Below, piece by piece: positions 20,999 to 32,453 of a DNA stretch of 64,000 nucleotides. The stretch's first letter is position 1; each line of letters begins with the position of its first letter. Source of the DNA: Rhodococcoides kyotonense (lineage in GTDB: Bacteria > Actinomycetota > Actinomycetes > Mycobacteriales > Mycobacteriaceae). The notes under the pieces are model-generated. The model made no database searches. It saw only the letters and a program-made list of their open reading frames with translations, and was not told where the DNA came from. The position numbers and the translations under genes are program-made. The stretch spans positions 353,969-417,968 of the forward strand of contig NZ_LVHI01000023.1 in NCBI RefSeq assembly GCF_001645385.1. The letters run 5' to 3'.

Positions 20999-22089
20999 TG
21001 CGTGTTTTGGCTGCGATGAGCGGCGGAGTGGACTCGGCTGTCGCGGCGGCCCGGGCAGTGGACGAAGGGCACGACGTCGTCGGCGTGCACCTCGCTCTGT
21101 CGAGTGACCCCGGAACGCTCCGGACCGGTTCGAGGGGCTGCTGCTCCAAGGAGGACGCGGGAGACGCCCGACGTGCCGCCGACGTCCTCGGCATCCCGTT
21201 CTACGTCTGGGACTTCGCCGACCGGTTCAAGGAAGACGTCATCGACGACTTCGTCGAGTCCTACGCGGCGGGGGAGACCCCGAACCCGTGCCTGCGGTGC
21301 AACGAGAAGATCAAGTTCTCGGCGCTCGCCGACCGTGCGCTGGCGTTGGGCTTCGATGCCGTTGCCACGGGCCACTACGCCCAGCTGCACGACGGTGTGC
21401 TGCGCCGCGCGGTCGACGCCGACAAGGACCAGTCCTACGTACTCGCGGTGCTGAACAAGGCCCAGCTCTCGCGTGCGATGTTTCCGATCGGTGACACGCC
21501 GAAGTCCGAGATCCGTGCCGAAGCCGCCGAACGGGGACTCGCCGTCGCCGACAAGCCGGACAGTCACGACATCTGCTTCATCCCGTCCGGTGACACACGT
21601 GCATTCCTCGGCGCGAAGATCGGCATCCGGCCGGGCAAGGTCGTCGACGCGGACACCGGTGCCGAACTGGCCGACCACGACGGAGTCCACGGATTCACGA
21701 TCGGCCAGCGCAAGGGCCTCGGCGTGCAGGGTCCTGCCGCCGACGGCAAACCTCGCTACGTGACGGCCATCGAACCCGACAGCGGCAACGTCATCGTCGG
21801 GTCGGCAACGCGTCTCGACGTCTGGGGCATCACCGGCGAGCGTGCCATCTGGACCGACGGCGTCGCGCCTACCGGACCGATCGAGTGCGTCGTTCAGGTG
21901 CGCGCACACGGAGGAACCACCGAAGCGGTCGCCGAGGCGACGTCCGACGGCGGTGTGGACATCCAACTCCGCAGCGCGCTCACCGGTGTCGCGAAGGGAC
22001 AGGCGGCCGTACTGTATCGGCGAGATGTGTTGGGCGACATCGTCATCGGTAGCGCCACCATCGCGGGCACCCGTTCCGAGAGCGAGTGA
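20998..22089 (+). CDS. mnmA: tRNA-specific 2-thiouridylase MnmA
   Basis: A 363-residue enzyme that thiolates U34 of Lys, Glu and Gln tRNAs. The PP-loop is [12 protein letters not shown], the catalytic cysteines are Cys98 (in NPCLRC) and Cys193 (in [10 protein letters not shown]), and the C-terminal region has the [11 protein letters not shown] segment that contacts tRNA. ATG 20998 shares its A with the desulfurase stop, which decides the start and suggests translational coupling with the sulfur donor. Confidence 0.96.
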   Translation: MRVLAAMSGGVDSAVAAARAVDEGHDVVGVHLALSSDPGTLRTGSRGCCSKEDAGDARRAADVLGIPFYVWDFADRFKEDVIDDFVESYAAGETPNPCLRCNEKIKFSALADRALALGFDAVATGHYAQLHDGVLRRAVDADKDQSYVLAVLNKAQLSRAMFPIGDTPKSEIRAEAAERGLAVADKPDSHDICFIPSGDTRAFLGAKIGIRPGKVVDADTGAELADHDGVHGFTIGQRKGLGVQGPAADGKPRYVTAIEPDSGNVIVGSATRLDVWGITGERAIWTDGVAPTGPIECVVQVRAHGGTTEAVAEATSDGGVDIQLRSALTGVAKGQAAVLYRRDVLGDIVIGSATIAGTRSESE

Positions 22090-23105
22090 GCAGCAGCGTT
22101 TTCGCCGGACTCGCGACCGGAATCGGCTCGTGGCCCGGCACCGACGTGCGTGAGGCGGCGGGCATCGTGCTCGGTGAATTGCCCGCCCTGCCCCATGTCG
22201 TCGAACTGCCCGCCCGTGGGCTCGGCGCCGACCTGATCGGTCGTACCGGGGCGTTGATGGTCGACGTCGAACTCGATGTGCGCACGTCCGGATATCGCAT
22301 CGCGCAGCGGGCGACACGGGCAGGGCGCCACGCCGAGGACCTGTTGAGTCGCGATCTCGACATACTCGAAGAGTTGTGGGAGACAGGCGGTTTCGCGGCA
22401 TCCTTGCCGGTGCTGAAGGCGCAGGTCGCCGGACCGTTCACGATGGCGGCCGAAGTCGAACTTCGGAACGCGCATCGCGTGCTCACCGATCGGGGAGCCG
22501 TCCGGCACGTTGCGGAATCGCTGGCCGAGGGCATCCGTGAGCACGTCGCCGAACTACGTCGACGGCTCGGCGTCGACGTCGTCGTTCAGCTCGACGAGCC
22601 GAGTTTGCCTGCGGTGCTTCGCGGTTCGCTACCGGGTGTGAGCCGACTCGATCCCGTGCCCGCATTCCCCGAGCCCGACGCGTTGGAACTGCTCGATTCC
22701 GTTCTCGGCTCGCTCGGGGTGCCTGCGATGGTGCACTGCTGCGCCGCGGGTGCGCCCATCGATCTGATCCGTCGCAGCGCCGCGGACGCCGTCGCGCTCG
22801 ATGCGTCGCTGCTGCGTTCTTCCGACCTGGACGCGGTCGGCGAGCTTCTGCAGGCGGGGAAGACGCTCGTCCTCGGCGTCGTCCCCGGTACGACGCCGGA
22901 ACGCACTCCGACCTGGCGAGAGGCGGCGGCACCTGCGGTGACGCTCGTCGATCGGCTGGGATTCCCGAGGTCGACGCTGGCCTCTCAGGTGTCGGTCACG
23001 CCCGCGTGCGGGTTGGCCTCGGCGACCCCCGAATGGGCGCGCACCGCGCTCACGTTGGTCGAGAACGTCGCCGATGCGTTCGGTGACGCGCCGGACTCGC
23101 TGTAG
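22086..23105 (+). CDS. MetE-like (cobalamin-independent methionine synthase fold) protein, Rv3015c-like
   Basis: A 339-residue TIM-barrel protein related to the catalytic C-terminal half of MetE. The zinc ligand pattern is kept: [10 protein letters not shown] supplies His-X-Cys and [10 protein letters not shown] the distal Cys; QLDEPSLPA corresponds to the DEP loop. The N-terminal half of MetE is absent. It could be a methyltransferase with a different methyl donor, similar in domain size to core-MetE proteins, but no substrate can be read from the sequence. GTG 22086 overlaps the mnmA stop by 4 nt. Confidence 0.75.
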   Translation: MSSSVFAGLATGIGSWPGTDVREAAGIVLGELPALPHVVELPARGLGADLIGRTGALMVDVELDVRTSGYRIAQRATRAGRHAEDLLSRDLDILEELWETGGFAASLPVLKAQVAGPFTMAAEVELRNAHRVLTDRGAVRHVAESLAEGIREHVAELRRRLGVDVVVQLDEPSLPAVLRGSLPGVSRLDPVPAFPEPDALELLDSVLGSLGVPAMVHCCAAGAPIDLIRRSAADAVALDASLLRSSDLDAVGELLQAGKTLVLGVVPGTTPERTPTWREAAAPAVTLVDRLGFPRSTLASQVSVTPACGLASATPEWARTALTLVENVADAFGDAPDSL

Positions 23106-23144
23106 GAGGTTCGTTCGGCGAGGTTTGGTGTCGGTGTATTCCGA

Positions 23145-25352
<2,208 letters not shown>

Positions 25353-25356
25353 CGCT

Positions 25357-26007
25357 TCAGCCCAGGACGGTGGCGACGATTCCGGCGAGGTAGCCGAGTC
25401 GCGCCACCTCCGACGGCCTGAAGTCGGGGCCGCCCGGACGTCCCAGCACGAGGACGGTTCCCGTCGACCCGAGCGGCGCTGCAGCGATCTTGGTGTCCAT
25501 GTCGCGCCAGGCCTGCGGCACCCACTCGGCATCGCCGTCCAGCGCGGCCGGGTGCTGCAGTGGCATCCACGGCATCTCCGTGGCGTGGGTTTCCGGGGCG
25601 CCGGAACTACCGACGACCCGGTACGTGCCGCGTTCGCCCGTGGCCACGACGATGCTGAACCCGACCCGCAGGACGCGTGGCGCACCGTCGACGAGTACCT
25701 GTAGTCGGTCGTCGGTGGCCGCGGCGACGCTGTCGATCAGTTCGAGTTCGCGATGTGTGTCCAGCACGCCCGTGTACGGCCGGATCGAGTCGACCCGTAC
25801 GTGATTCAGGTTCTCCGCCGCGGTGATGAGCGTGTCGGGAAGGGATCCGGGCGCGACGTCGACGACCAGGTCGTCCACCGCGTACCCGTCGCCGCGTTCG
25901 ATGACGTCGAGAGACAGAATGTCCGCTCCGACGGAACCGAGTGCGACGGCGAGTGCGCCGAGGCTGCCGGGACGATCGGGAAGCTGGACGCGGAGCAGGT
26001 AGGACAT
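25357..26007 (-). CDS. ACT domain protein (Rv3013-like)
   Basis: A 216-residue protein. Residues 1-70 (MSYLLRVQLPDRPGSLGALAVALGSVGADILSLDVIERG) are a clear ACT domain, normally a small-molecule (amino acid) sensor. The C-terminal 130 residues (RVLRVGFSIVVATGERGTYRVVGSSGAPE; GTVLVLGRPGGPDFRPSEVARLG) resemble a GAF-like fold. No enzyme active site is visible, so a regulatory role is likely. AAAGGGAG precedes the ATG. It ends 4 nt from ligA, tail to tail. Confidence 0.75.
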   Translation of the reverse strand: MSYLLRVQLPDRPGSLGALAVALGSVGADILSLDVIERGDGYAVDDLVVDVAPGSLPDTLITAAENLNHVRVDSIRPYTGVLDTHRELELIDSVAAATDDRLQVLVDGAPRVLRVGFSIVVATGERGTYRVVGSSGAPETHATEMPWMPLQHPAALDGDAEWVPQAWRDMDTKIAAAPLGSTGTVLVLGRPGGPDFRPSEVARLGYLAGIVATVLG

Positions 26008-26290
26008 GACGCTCCCTTTCGGTGACTCTCTTCGAACACGGACGATCCGTAGAGAACTCTAGGCATCCCTCACGCCGCACGTCGGGTCCGCGCCGCGCAC
26101 CGTCGACGCTTTCTCGGTCGTGCCCGGGTCGACCAGCACGAAGGGGGCGGTGATCTTGACGACACCATGGGCGTGTCCGGCCGTCGACAGCGGAAGGTCC
26201 ACGGGCTGCGGCCGTCGCCGGACCTATAAGCTTGCACACGTCATGTGCCCGTGCGGCGCATCTTCGATTGTTGTGAAAGGGGTCCACGCG

Positions 26291-26590
26291 GTGCCTGATA
26301 TCTCCCGCGACGAGGTAGCTCACCTCGCCCGGCTGTCTCGGCTGGCGCTGAGCGAAGCCGAACTGGACGAGTTCGCAGGTCAGCTGGATTCGATTCTGCA
26401 CCACGTGAAGACGGTCGCGGAAGTCGCCGCGGACGACGTGCCGCCGACGGCCAACCCCAGCGCCATCACCAATGTGACGCGCCCCGACGTCATCGTGCCC
26501 GGCCTGACGCCTCAGCAGGCGCTGGCCGAGGCGCCGAACGCCGAGGAAGACCGTTTCGCAGTGCCGCAGATCCTGGGAGAGAGCGAATGA
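26291..26590 (+). CDS. gatC: Aspartyl/glutamyl-tRNA amidotransferase subunit C
   Basis: A 99-residue GatC, the small subunit that stabilises the GatA-GatB complex: [33 protein letters not shown] is the family hallmark. GTG 26291 has a GAAAGGGG ribosome site. It overlaps gatA by 4 nt. The 283-nt gap back to the divergent ACT gene has a TATAAG element at 26225-26230 that could be its -10, and no other feature I can support. Confidence 0.95.
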   Translation: MPDISRDEVAHLARLSRLALSEAELDEFAGQLDSILHHVKTVAEVAADDVPPTANPSAITNVTRPDVIVPGLTPQQALAEAPNAEEDRFAVPQILGESE

Positions 26591-28059
26591 CCGACCTGAC
26601 CGCACTCGACGCGTCCGAACTCGCGACGCGCATTCACTCCCGTGAGGTGTCGGCCGTCGAGGTCACGCAGGCTCACCTCGACCGCATCGAACAGGTCGAC
26701 GGCGACTTGGGCGCATTCCTTCACGTCTCCGGTGCCGGTGCACTCGTCTCCGCGAAGGAGGTCGACGCCTCGCTCGCTGCCGGCGACGCGCCCGCGTCGG
26801 CTCTGGCAGGCGTTCCGCTGGCGCTGAAGGACGTGTTCACCACGACGGACATGCCGACGACGTGCGCGTCGAAGATCCTCGAAGGATGGATCTCGCCGTA
26901 CGACGCGACGGTCACGGCGAAGCTGCGTGGCGCGGGTATCCCGCTGCTCGGCAAGACGAACATGGACGAATTCGCGATGGGCTCGTCGACCGAGAACTCC
27001 GCATACGGTCCGACGAAGAACCCCTGGGACACCACCCGCATCCCCGGCGGATCGGGCGGCGGAAGTGCGGCGGCCCTGGCGTCGTACCAGGCGCCTCTGG
27101 CGATCGGCACGGACACCGGCGGCTCGATCCGTCAGCCTGCCGCGTTGACCGGAACCGTCGGCACCAAGCCGACCTACGGCACGGTGTCTCGATACGGACT
27201 CATCGCGTGCGCGTCGTCGCTGGATCAGGGTGGCCCGTGTGGCCGTACCGTTCTCGACACGGCATTGCTGCACGAGGTCATCGCCGGACACGACCCGCGC
27301 GACTCCACGTCGGTCGACACCCCGGTGGCGTCGGTCGTCGCCGCTGCACGCGACGGTGCCAAGGGCGACCTGAAGGGCGTCAAGGTCGGCGTCGTCAAGG
27401 AATTGCACTCCGACAGTTACCAGTCGGGTGTCATCTCGTCCTTCGATGCCGCGGTCGCCACGCTGACCTCCCTCGGTGCCGAGGTCGTCGAGGTGTCGTG
27501 CCCCAACTTCGTGCACGCGCTCGCCGCGTACTACCTGATCCTCCCGTCGGAGGTGTCGTCCAATCTCGCCCGTTTCGACGGAATGCGTTACGGCTCCCGC
27601 GCAGGCGACGACGGTACGCACAGCGCCGAGCAGGTCATGGCGATCACGCGCGCCGAAGGATTCGGTGCAGAAGTCAAGCGCCGCATCATGATCGGCACCT
27701 ATGCGTTGTCGGCCGGATACTACGACGAGTACTACGGCCAGGCGCTGAAGGTGCGCACGCTCATCGCCCGGGACTTCGACAGGGCCTACGAGCAGGTCGA
27801 CGTGCTGGTCTCTCCGACGACGCCGACGACGGCATTCCCGCTGGGGGAGAAGGTCGACGACCCGATCGCGATGTACCTGAACGACCTGTGCACGCTGCCG
27901 ACCAACCTCGCAGGCCACTGCGCGATGTCGGTTCCGTCCGGACTCGCGTCCGAGGACGGTCTGCCCGTCGGTCTGCAGATCATGGCACCCGCGTTCGCCG
28001 ACGACCGCCTCTACCGCATCGGTGCGGCGTACGAGGCAGCACGCGGCGCTCTGAAGTGA
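26587..28059 (+). CDS. gatA: Aspartyl/glutamyl-tRNA amidotransferase subunit A
   Basis: A 490-residue amidase that makes ammonia from glutamine for conversion of Glu-tRNA(Gln) and Asp-tRNA(Asn). The catalytic triad is complete: Lys81 (LALKDVF), cis-Ser156 (PGGSGGGS) and nucleophile Ser180 ([10 protein letters not shown]). gatB is 6 kb downstream behind a cluster of unrelated genes and pfkA. No glutaminyl-tRNA synthetase gene is seen in this window, in keeping with the indirect route. Confidence 0.97.
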   Translation: MTDLTALDASELATRIHSREVSAVEVTQAHLDRIEQVDGDLGAFLHVSGAGALVSAKEVDASLAAGDAPASALAGVPLALKDVFTTTDMPTTCASKILEGWISPYDATVTAKLRGAGIPLLGKTNMDEFAMGSSTENSAYGPTKNPWDTTRIPGGSGGGSAAALASYQAPLAIGTDTGGSIRQPAALTGTVGTKPTYGTVSRYGLIACASSLDQGGPCGRTVLDTALLHEVIAGHDPRDSTSVDTPVASVVAAARDGAKGDLKGVKVGVVKELHSDSYQSGVISSFDAAVATLTSLGAEVVEVSCPNFVHALAAYYLILPSEVSSNLARFDGMRYGSRAGDDGTHSAEQVMAITRAEGFGAEVKRRIMIGTYALSAGYYDEYYGQALKVRTLIARDFDRAYEQVDVLVSPTTPTTAFPLGEKVDDPIAMYLNDLCTLPTNLAGHCAMSVPSGLASEDGLPVGLQIMAPAFADDRLYRIGAAYEAARGALK

Positions 28060-28075
28060 CACCGAGTTGATCGGG

Positions 28076-29089
28076 ATGATGCACGACGTCGCGCTGGACG
28101 TCGTGCACGTCCGGATCGACTCGATCGTCCTTCCCGCCCTCGCGCTGGCGGTGGCGTTCCTTCTCGGCTGGATTCTGTTGCGCCGCCGAGTCCTCGGGGT
28201 TCTGACCGTGCTCACCGTGGTCGGTGCCCTCGTCGCGGTGACGAACACGCAGGTCTGGAAGGTGCCGACTCTCGCTGCGGCGATGGGGCATCCGCCCGTC
28301 GGCACCGTCACCAGCGTCGACATCCCGGGAACGGTGTCGGGATTCGAGGCCAGACCCGCGTCGGTCTACACCCCGCCGTTCTACCGCGCGGACGCTCACG
28401 GCGACAACCCGGTGCTGGTGCTGCTCACCGGCCAGCCGGGTCACGTCGTCGACTGGATCGAGGGTGGCCATCTCGCGCGGACGATGGATACGTTCGCAGC
28501 GAACCACGACGGCCATGCACCCATCGTCGTCGTCGCCGATGCGCTGGGCGACGCCGACGCCAACCCCATGTGCATCGACTCCGATCTGGGCAACGTCTCG
28601 ACGTATCTCGCCGTCGACGTTCCGACGTGGGTTCAGCAGAACATGCACGGCTCCACCGATCCACGAGAGTGGGCGATCGGCGGATACTCGTACGGCGGAA
28701 CGTGTTCGGTGCAGACCGCGCTGCGTGTGCCGGACGTGTACCCGACGTTCCTCGACATTTCGGGTGAGGACGAGCCGCGACGCGGCACACGGGACGAGTC
28801 GATCACCGCGGCCTTCGGTGACGACAGCGACGAATCGGTGGCGAAGTTCGACGCCGTCGCACCTCTGACGTTGCTCGAGCAGAACGACTATCCGGACACA
28901 GCGGGTGCTTTCGTCGTCGGAGACGCCGACGAGGAGTTTCGGCCGCAGACGCGTCGCCTGTTCGACGCGGCCGTCGCCGACGGCATGGACGTGCGGTACG
29001 CAGAACTACCCGGTGGCCACTCGATGGACGTGTGGGCGCCCGCGCTCGAGATCGAAATGGATTGGCTGGCACATCGATTGGGTCTCTAG
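28076..29089 (+). CDS. Membrane-anchored esterase, mycolyltransferase-like (esterase D/Fbp fold)
   Basis: A 337-residue protein with two hydrophobic segments in its first 70 residues (IVLPALALAVAFLLGWILL; VLTVLTVVGALVAVT) and an extracytoplasmic alpha/beta hydrolase domain. The nucleophile is Ser205 in GGYSYGGTCS, the His lies in LPGGHSMDVW and an acid in FVVGDADEEF. This is the PF00756 family that includes antigen 85 mycolyltransferases; whether the acyl donor is a trehalose lipid is not shown. ATG 28076 or GTG 28103 may be the start. It shares 4 nt (CTAG) with the convergent gene. Confidence 0.75.
   Translation: MMHDVALDVVHVRIDSIVLPALALAVAFLLGWILLRRRVLGVLTVLTVVGALVAVTNTQVWKVPTLAAAMGHPPVGTVTSVDIPGTVSGFEARPASVYTPPFYRADAHGDNPVLVLLTGQPGHVVDWIEGGHLARTMDTFAANHDGHAPIVVVADALGDADANPMCIDSDLGNVSTYLAVDVPTWVQQNMHGSTDPREWAIGGYSYGGTCSVQTALRVPDVYPTFLDISGEDEPRRGTRDESITAAFGDDSDESVAKFDAVAPLTLLEQNDYPDTAGAFVVGDADEEFRPQTRRLFDAAVADGMDVRYAELPGGHSMDVWAPALEIEMDWLAHRLGL
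28080..28107 (+). terminator. 11-bp hairpin at the gatA/esterase junction
   Basis: TGCACGACGTC-GCGCTG-GACGTCGTGCA is a perfect 11+11 stem with a 6-nt loop, beginning 21 nt after the gatA stop. It covers codons 2-11 of the esterase if ATG 28076 is the start. It may terminate gatCA, or control translation of the esterase. Confidence 0.5.
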
Positions 29090-30444
29090 CATTCGCGAAT
29101 GCTCGTGCCCTGGTCGGTGCCGTACCGATGTCCGTGACCCGCGGGCGCGTTCAGTGCGGACAGCAGGTCGACGGTCGTCTGCAGGTACGAGACCACCGGA
29201 ATCCATGCGGGGACGGGGGCATCGACGCGGGCGTCGGTCAGGTCGGGACGCTCGTGAATCAGATCGGCCGACCACCAGACGACCGGATCGGAACTGTTGG
29301 CGAGTACGACGCCTCCGCCTGCGGTCACCTCACCACTGGGAGGTCCCGCCCATACCGTGCTGCACACGAAACTCGAATCACGGTGCACCGCAGCGCTTCC
29401 GGCGACCGATCCGAGGCTCTGTCCGTAGACGTGGAGCTCGGGACGCGACAGCGGATCGTACGTTCGCAGTCTGTCTCGCACTGCGTTCAACAGTGCGGTC
29501 GTCGCGTCGACGGCTGCGTCCTCGGCGAAAAGAAATGTCGCCCAACTGGGTTGGTCGGAGTACTGCAGAGCCACCGTCGCGACGTCGTCGGCGAATCGCT
29601 CCTCGATGCCGCTGACGGCGTTCTCGTCGACCCATCCCGATCCGGTCGGAACAGCGATGACGATGTGCTCCTTGCCGAATCCCCCTGCACGACCCAGCTC
29701 GTCGACGGCGAGCAGTGCTCGTTCGTCGACGGTCGCGGCGGATCTCAGTCCGACGTACGTCCGGATTGCCGAACCGTCGGCCCCGGCAGCGACGAACCTG
29801 CGGCCCTCGCGACCCAAGTCGTCCCACCGGATCTGCGACGCTGTGTTCGGAGCGGTGAGATCGGTGTCGACGACGGCGTCGGCAAGCGTGTAGCGAGTGG
29901 AGAACGCGTGCCGAGCCCACGGAACCGCGAACACGGAGCCGACGACGACCACGACGAGCGCAGCGACCGTGACTCGCGCCGTGCCGACAGCTCGCACGCC
30001 GCGTGCCGATCCGACTCCGGCGACGATCAGCATCGCCGATATCGACACCGAACCGCACAGTACTTCGACCCAGTGCATCGCGCCGGTGGGCGGCTGACCC
30101 ATCGCGTCACGCAGTCGGTTCTGCCAGTGAGCGGCGGCGACGACTGCTCCGGCCACGGCGACGATGCCGACCGAGGCTGCGACGCGTCGCGCGGTCGGCT
30201 GCGGGCCCCTGCAGTGCAGTCGCGTCGTGATCCGGTGGAGGACGGCGGACAGCAGCAGGGCCGTGGCTGCGAACAGCGCTGTCACGACCGCCTGGACTTC
30301 GGGTGCGCGAGGAAGCAGCGACGGGGCCAGCGATGCCACGGTCGCCGCCGACAGCAGAACCGAAGTCGTGACGCGGGGAACGGCGGGTGGGCGTCGGGGA
30401 GTGTCGATCGGGTGAGTCGCCGGGATGACGAGAGTCGCGGTCAT
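29086..30444 (-). CDS. Abhydrolase_9 family membrane protein
   Basis: A 452-residue protein with about five N-terminal transmembrane segments (VLLSAATVASLAPSLL; VTALFAATALLLSAVL; VGIVAVAGAVVAAA; CGSVSISAMLIVAG; VTVAALVVVVVGSVFAVP) followed by a soluble domain with a Ser hydrolase elbow LHVYGQSLGSVAGSA. This matches the actinobacterial alpha/beta-hydrolase family 9, whose substrate is unknown. The ATG overlaps the stop of the phospholipase gene by 4 nt, so the two form an operon. Confidence 0.8.
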   Translation of the reverse strand: MTATLVIPATHPIDTPRRPPAVPRVTTSVLLSAATVASLAPSLLPRAPEVQAVVTALFAATALLLSAVLHRITTRLHCRGPQPTARRVAASVGIVAVAGAVVAAAHWQNRLRDAMGQPPTGAMHWVEVLCGSVSISAMLIVAGVGSARGVRAVGTARVTVAALVVVVVGSVFAVPWARHAFSTRYTLADAVVDTDLTAPNTASQIRWDDLGREGRRFVAAGADGSAIRTYVGLRSAATVDERALLAVDELGRAGGFGKEHIVIAVPTGSGWVDENAVSGIEERFADDVATVALQYSDQPSWATFLFAEDAAVDATTALLNAVRDRLRTYDPLSRPELHVYGQSLGSVAGSAAVHRDSSFVCSTVWAGPPSGEVTAGGGVVLANSSDPVVWWSADLIHERPDLTDARVDAPVPAWIPVVSYLQTTVDLLSALNAPAGHGHRYGTDQGTSIREC

Positions 30445-31064
30445 GCGTGTGCCTTCGCTCGGCGTGCGACAACGGCGGCCGCGGTGGACGCTGCAGCAGC
30501 ACCGGCGGCGACGAGCGTGCCGGCGAGAAGGAACGGCAGAGCAGGTTCGGGGCCTGGGTTGCCGTACCCCTGGCGCCACGAGTTGAAATCGACTGCGGCA
30601 GAGGCGACGTCGCTCATCAGGTAGCAGACCGAACGGGAACCGATTCCGTCACGAACACGGCAGGAATCGTGCAGGGAAGTCCGAAGCGATGCGTCGAGGT
30701 CCTCGCGAAGTCGCGTTGCCGCCGGATCGCCTGTCGCAGCACCGTATCGGATGAGGTCGTACCCGAGATCGTGTGCCTTGCAGGCGGTGTCGAACTCCCG
30801 TGGAAGGGGAATCGGTGACGAGCACTCGCCCGTCGGGTTCACGAGCACACCGTTCTCGACGGCGGGCTCGTAGAACATCGTCCGAAAACCCGTGGGCACC
30901 CGGCCGGCCGCGAGAACGGCGTCATTCGCGGTCAAGGCGTCGATGGCGACGGACACCGCCGAGGTGTGCGCGTCCGAGGCGGCGGCGGTGGGGAGTCCGA
31001 TGCTTGCTCCGAGACCCACCGTGGTCAGAAGTGCTCCGATGGCGATCTTCGCTCTCGCTGTCAT
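30441..31064 (-). CDS. Secreted, membrane-tethered prokaryotic phospholipase A2-like protein
   Basis: A 207-residue protein. An N-terminal Sec signal (MTARAKIAIGALLTTVGLGASIGLPTAAAS) is followed by a domain with CSSPIPLPREFDTACKAHDLGYDLIRYG, in which His98-Asp99 form the PLA2 catalytic dyad (compare the CxxHD motif of Streptomyces PLA2); further cysteines (SLHDSCRV; RSVCYLM) can form disulfides. The C-terminus (ALPFLLAGTLVAAGAAAASTAAAVVA) is a transmembrane helix with a basic stop RRAKAHA, so it is probably anchored outside. It would release fatty acids from phospholipids. Start: ATG 31064. Confidence 0.8.
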   Translation of the reverse strand: MTARAKIAIGALLTTVGLGASIGLPTAAASDAHTSAVSVAIDALTANDAVLAAGRVPTGFRTMFYEPAVENGVLVNPTGECSSPIPLPREFDTACKAHDLGYDLIRYGAATGDPAATRLREDLDASLRTSLHDSCRVRDGIGSRSVCYLMSDVASAAVDFNSWRQGYGNPGPEPALPFLLAGTLVAAGAAAASTAAAVVARRAKAHA

Positions 31065-31218
31065 GACCCGAGACGCTAGGAACGCTCCACGCTGCAGGTC
31101 ATCGCACCGAGGTCGCGATCTCGCGTCACACCTCCGGACCGACAGCCGGTCCTTCTGATACCGCGGTACGGGTCCTGATCTCACCCCGAGGTATGACGAC
31201 TTTCGTCGCGTCGGTTCC

Positions 31219-31224
31219 TAGAGT
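31219..31224 (+). promoter_or_regulatory. -10 hexamer TAGAGT for the two-component system
   Basis: TAGAGT ends 7 nt before GTG 31232. Sixty nt upstream the palindrome TACCGCGGTA (31159-31168) lies between this promoter and the divergent phospholipase gene and could be a regulator site. Confidence 0.5.
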
Positions 31225-31231
31225 TCACGGG

Positions 31232-32443
31232 GTGAGCAAAGGTAATTCGATGGGAAGCCCCGTGAACACGACCGTGGCAGGTGTGCGACGGCTCGTCGCG
31301 GGTCGAGTCGTCGATGTCGTGATCGTTCTCGTCACGGCGATTCTGTACGCGGTGGCATGGCCGACGCTGCAGTTGACGCATGACGTGTCGCCGCCCCTCA
31401 TGCCGATCGTCGCTGCGCTCGCAGTCTTCCCGTTTCTGCTCGTGCGCGCCAATCCGGCCCTGGGATGGGCGATCTCGGCGGCCTCCGCGTTGGTCGTGCC
31501 CGTCGCGTTCGACAACGTTCCGGGCTACGACTATCAGTGGCAGGTCACCCACATCATGGTGATGTTGGTGCTGGTGTTCGCAGTGAGCCTGCGGTGTGCG
31601 ATGCCGATCGTCGGCGTCGCCTGGGGGGCGACGGTACTGCTGTTCCTGTCGTTCACACCCGGCGACGACGGCATCGGCTGGGCCGTCGGGTTCACGGCTG
31701 TCGTCGTGTTCGGACTGCTCGTGCGATGGCTAGTGCTGTCGCGTCGTCAACTGGCTCGCCAGGAGGAGGTGAGCGAACTCGAACGGGCGCGGCGCGCCAT
31801 CCTCGAGGAGAAGGCGAAGATCGCGCGAGATCTGCACGACGTCGTCGCCCATCACATGTCTCTCGTGGTGGTGCAGGCGCAGAGCGCTCCGTATCGACTC
31901 GACGATGTATCGCCCTCGGCTGCAGCGGAATTCGAGTCCATCGGCGCCACCGCGCGCGAGGCGCTCAACGAGATACGCGGCATGCTCGGGGTTCTGCGCA
32001 GCGACGGTCACGTCGTCGACGACGCCCCGCAGCCCAGCGCGTCGGACGTCGACGCGCTTCTGGTGAGCGCGCAACGAGCCGGTGTTCGACTCACGTGGAC
32101 GTCGACGGGACAACCGTCGCTCGTATCGGCCGGTACGGGTCTCGCGCTGTATCGCATTCTGCAGGAATCGCTGTCCAACGCCGCTCGCCACGCCCCCGAC
32201 AGCGATGTGCGTGTGCGCCTCGACTACGGATCGGATCTGGTGTTCCTGGAAGTGATCAACGGGCCGTCACCCGCGGGCGTCGTCGCCGTCGAGAACTCCG
32301 GAGGCCATGGCGTGCAGGGTATGAGAGACCGAGCCCGCGGTGCAGCGGGGTGGCTCGACACACGTCCGCTGTCCGACGGCGGCTTCGAAGTCGTCGCCCG
32401 ACTACCCGTCGACGCGATTCCAGTAGCGGCCCCGTCGGCATAG
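31232..32443 (+). CDS. Sensor histidine kinase, NarL/DesK (HisKA_3) type
   Basis: A 403-residue kinase with five to six hydrophobic segments in residues 20-165 and no large extracellular loop, then HisKA_3 dimerisation domain with phospho-accepting His202 (IARDLHDVVAHHMSLV) and an ATPase domain (ILQESLSNAARHAPDSDVRV; SGGHGVQGMRDRARG). The compact membrane sensor resembles DesK-type kinases that read the state of the membrane, which is compatible with the neighbouring phospholipase, but the signal is not known. GTG 31232 was chosen for its leaderless -10; the N-terminus is then VSKGNSMGSPVNTT. Confidence 0.88.
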   Translation: MSKGNSMGSPVNTTVAGVRRLVAGRVVDVVIVLVTAILYAVAWPTLQLTHDVSPPLMPIVAALAVFPFLLVRANPALGWAISAASALVVPVAFDNVPGYDYQWQVTHIMVMLVLVFAVSLRCAMPIVGVAWGATVLLFLSFTPGDDGIGWAVGFTAVVVFGLLVRWLVLSRRQLARQEEVSELERARRAILEEKAKIARDLHDVVAHHMSLVVVQAQSAPYRLDDVSPSAAAEFESIGATAREALNEIRGMLGVLRSDGHVVDDAPQPSASDVDALLVSAQRAGVRLTWTSTGQPSLVSAGTGLALYRILQESLSNAARHAPDSDVRVRLDYGSDLVFLEVINGPSPAGVVAVENSGGHGVQGMRDRARGAAGWLDTRPLSDGGFEVVARLPVDAIPVAAPSA

Positions 32444-32446
32444 GGT
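32441..32446 (+). promoter_or_regulatory. -10 hexamer TAGGGT overlapping the kinase stop codon
   Basis: The kinase stop TAG (32441-32443) is also the first half of TAGGGT, which ends 7 nt before the regulator's GTG 32454. The response regulator could therefore be transcribed by itself without a leader. Confidence 0.4.
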
Positions 32447-32453
32447 GTCACCC

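Noticed and set aside
29086-29089. CTAG shared by two convergent stop codons, considered as a recombination or restriction-avoidance signal
   Set aside because: It is fully explained by two TAG stops on opposite strands overlapping by chance.
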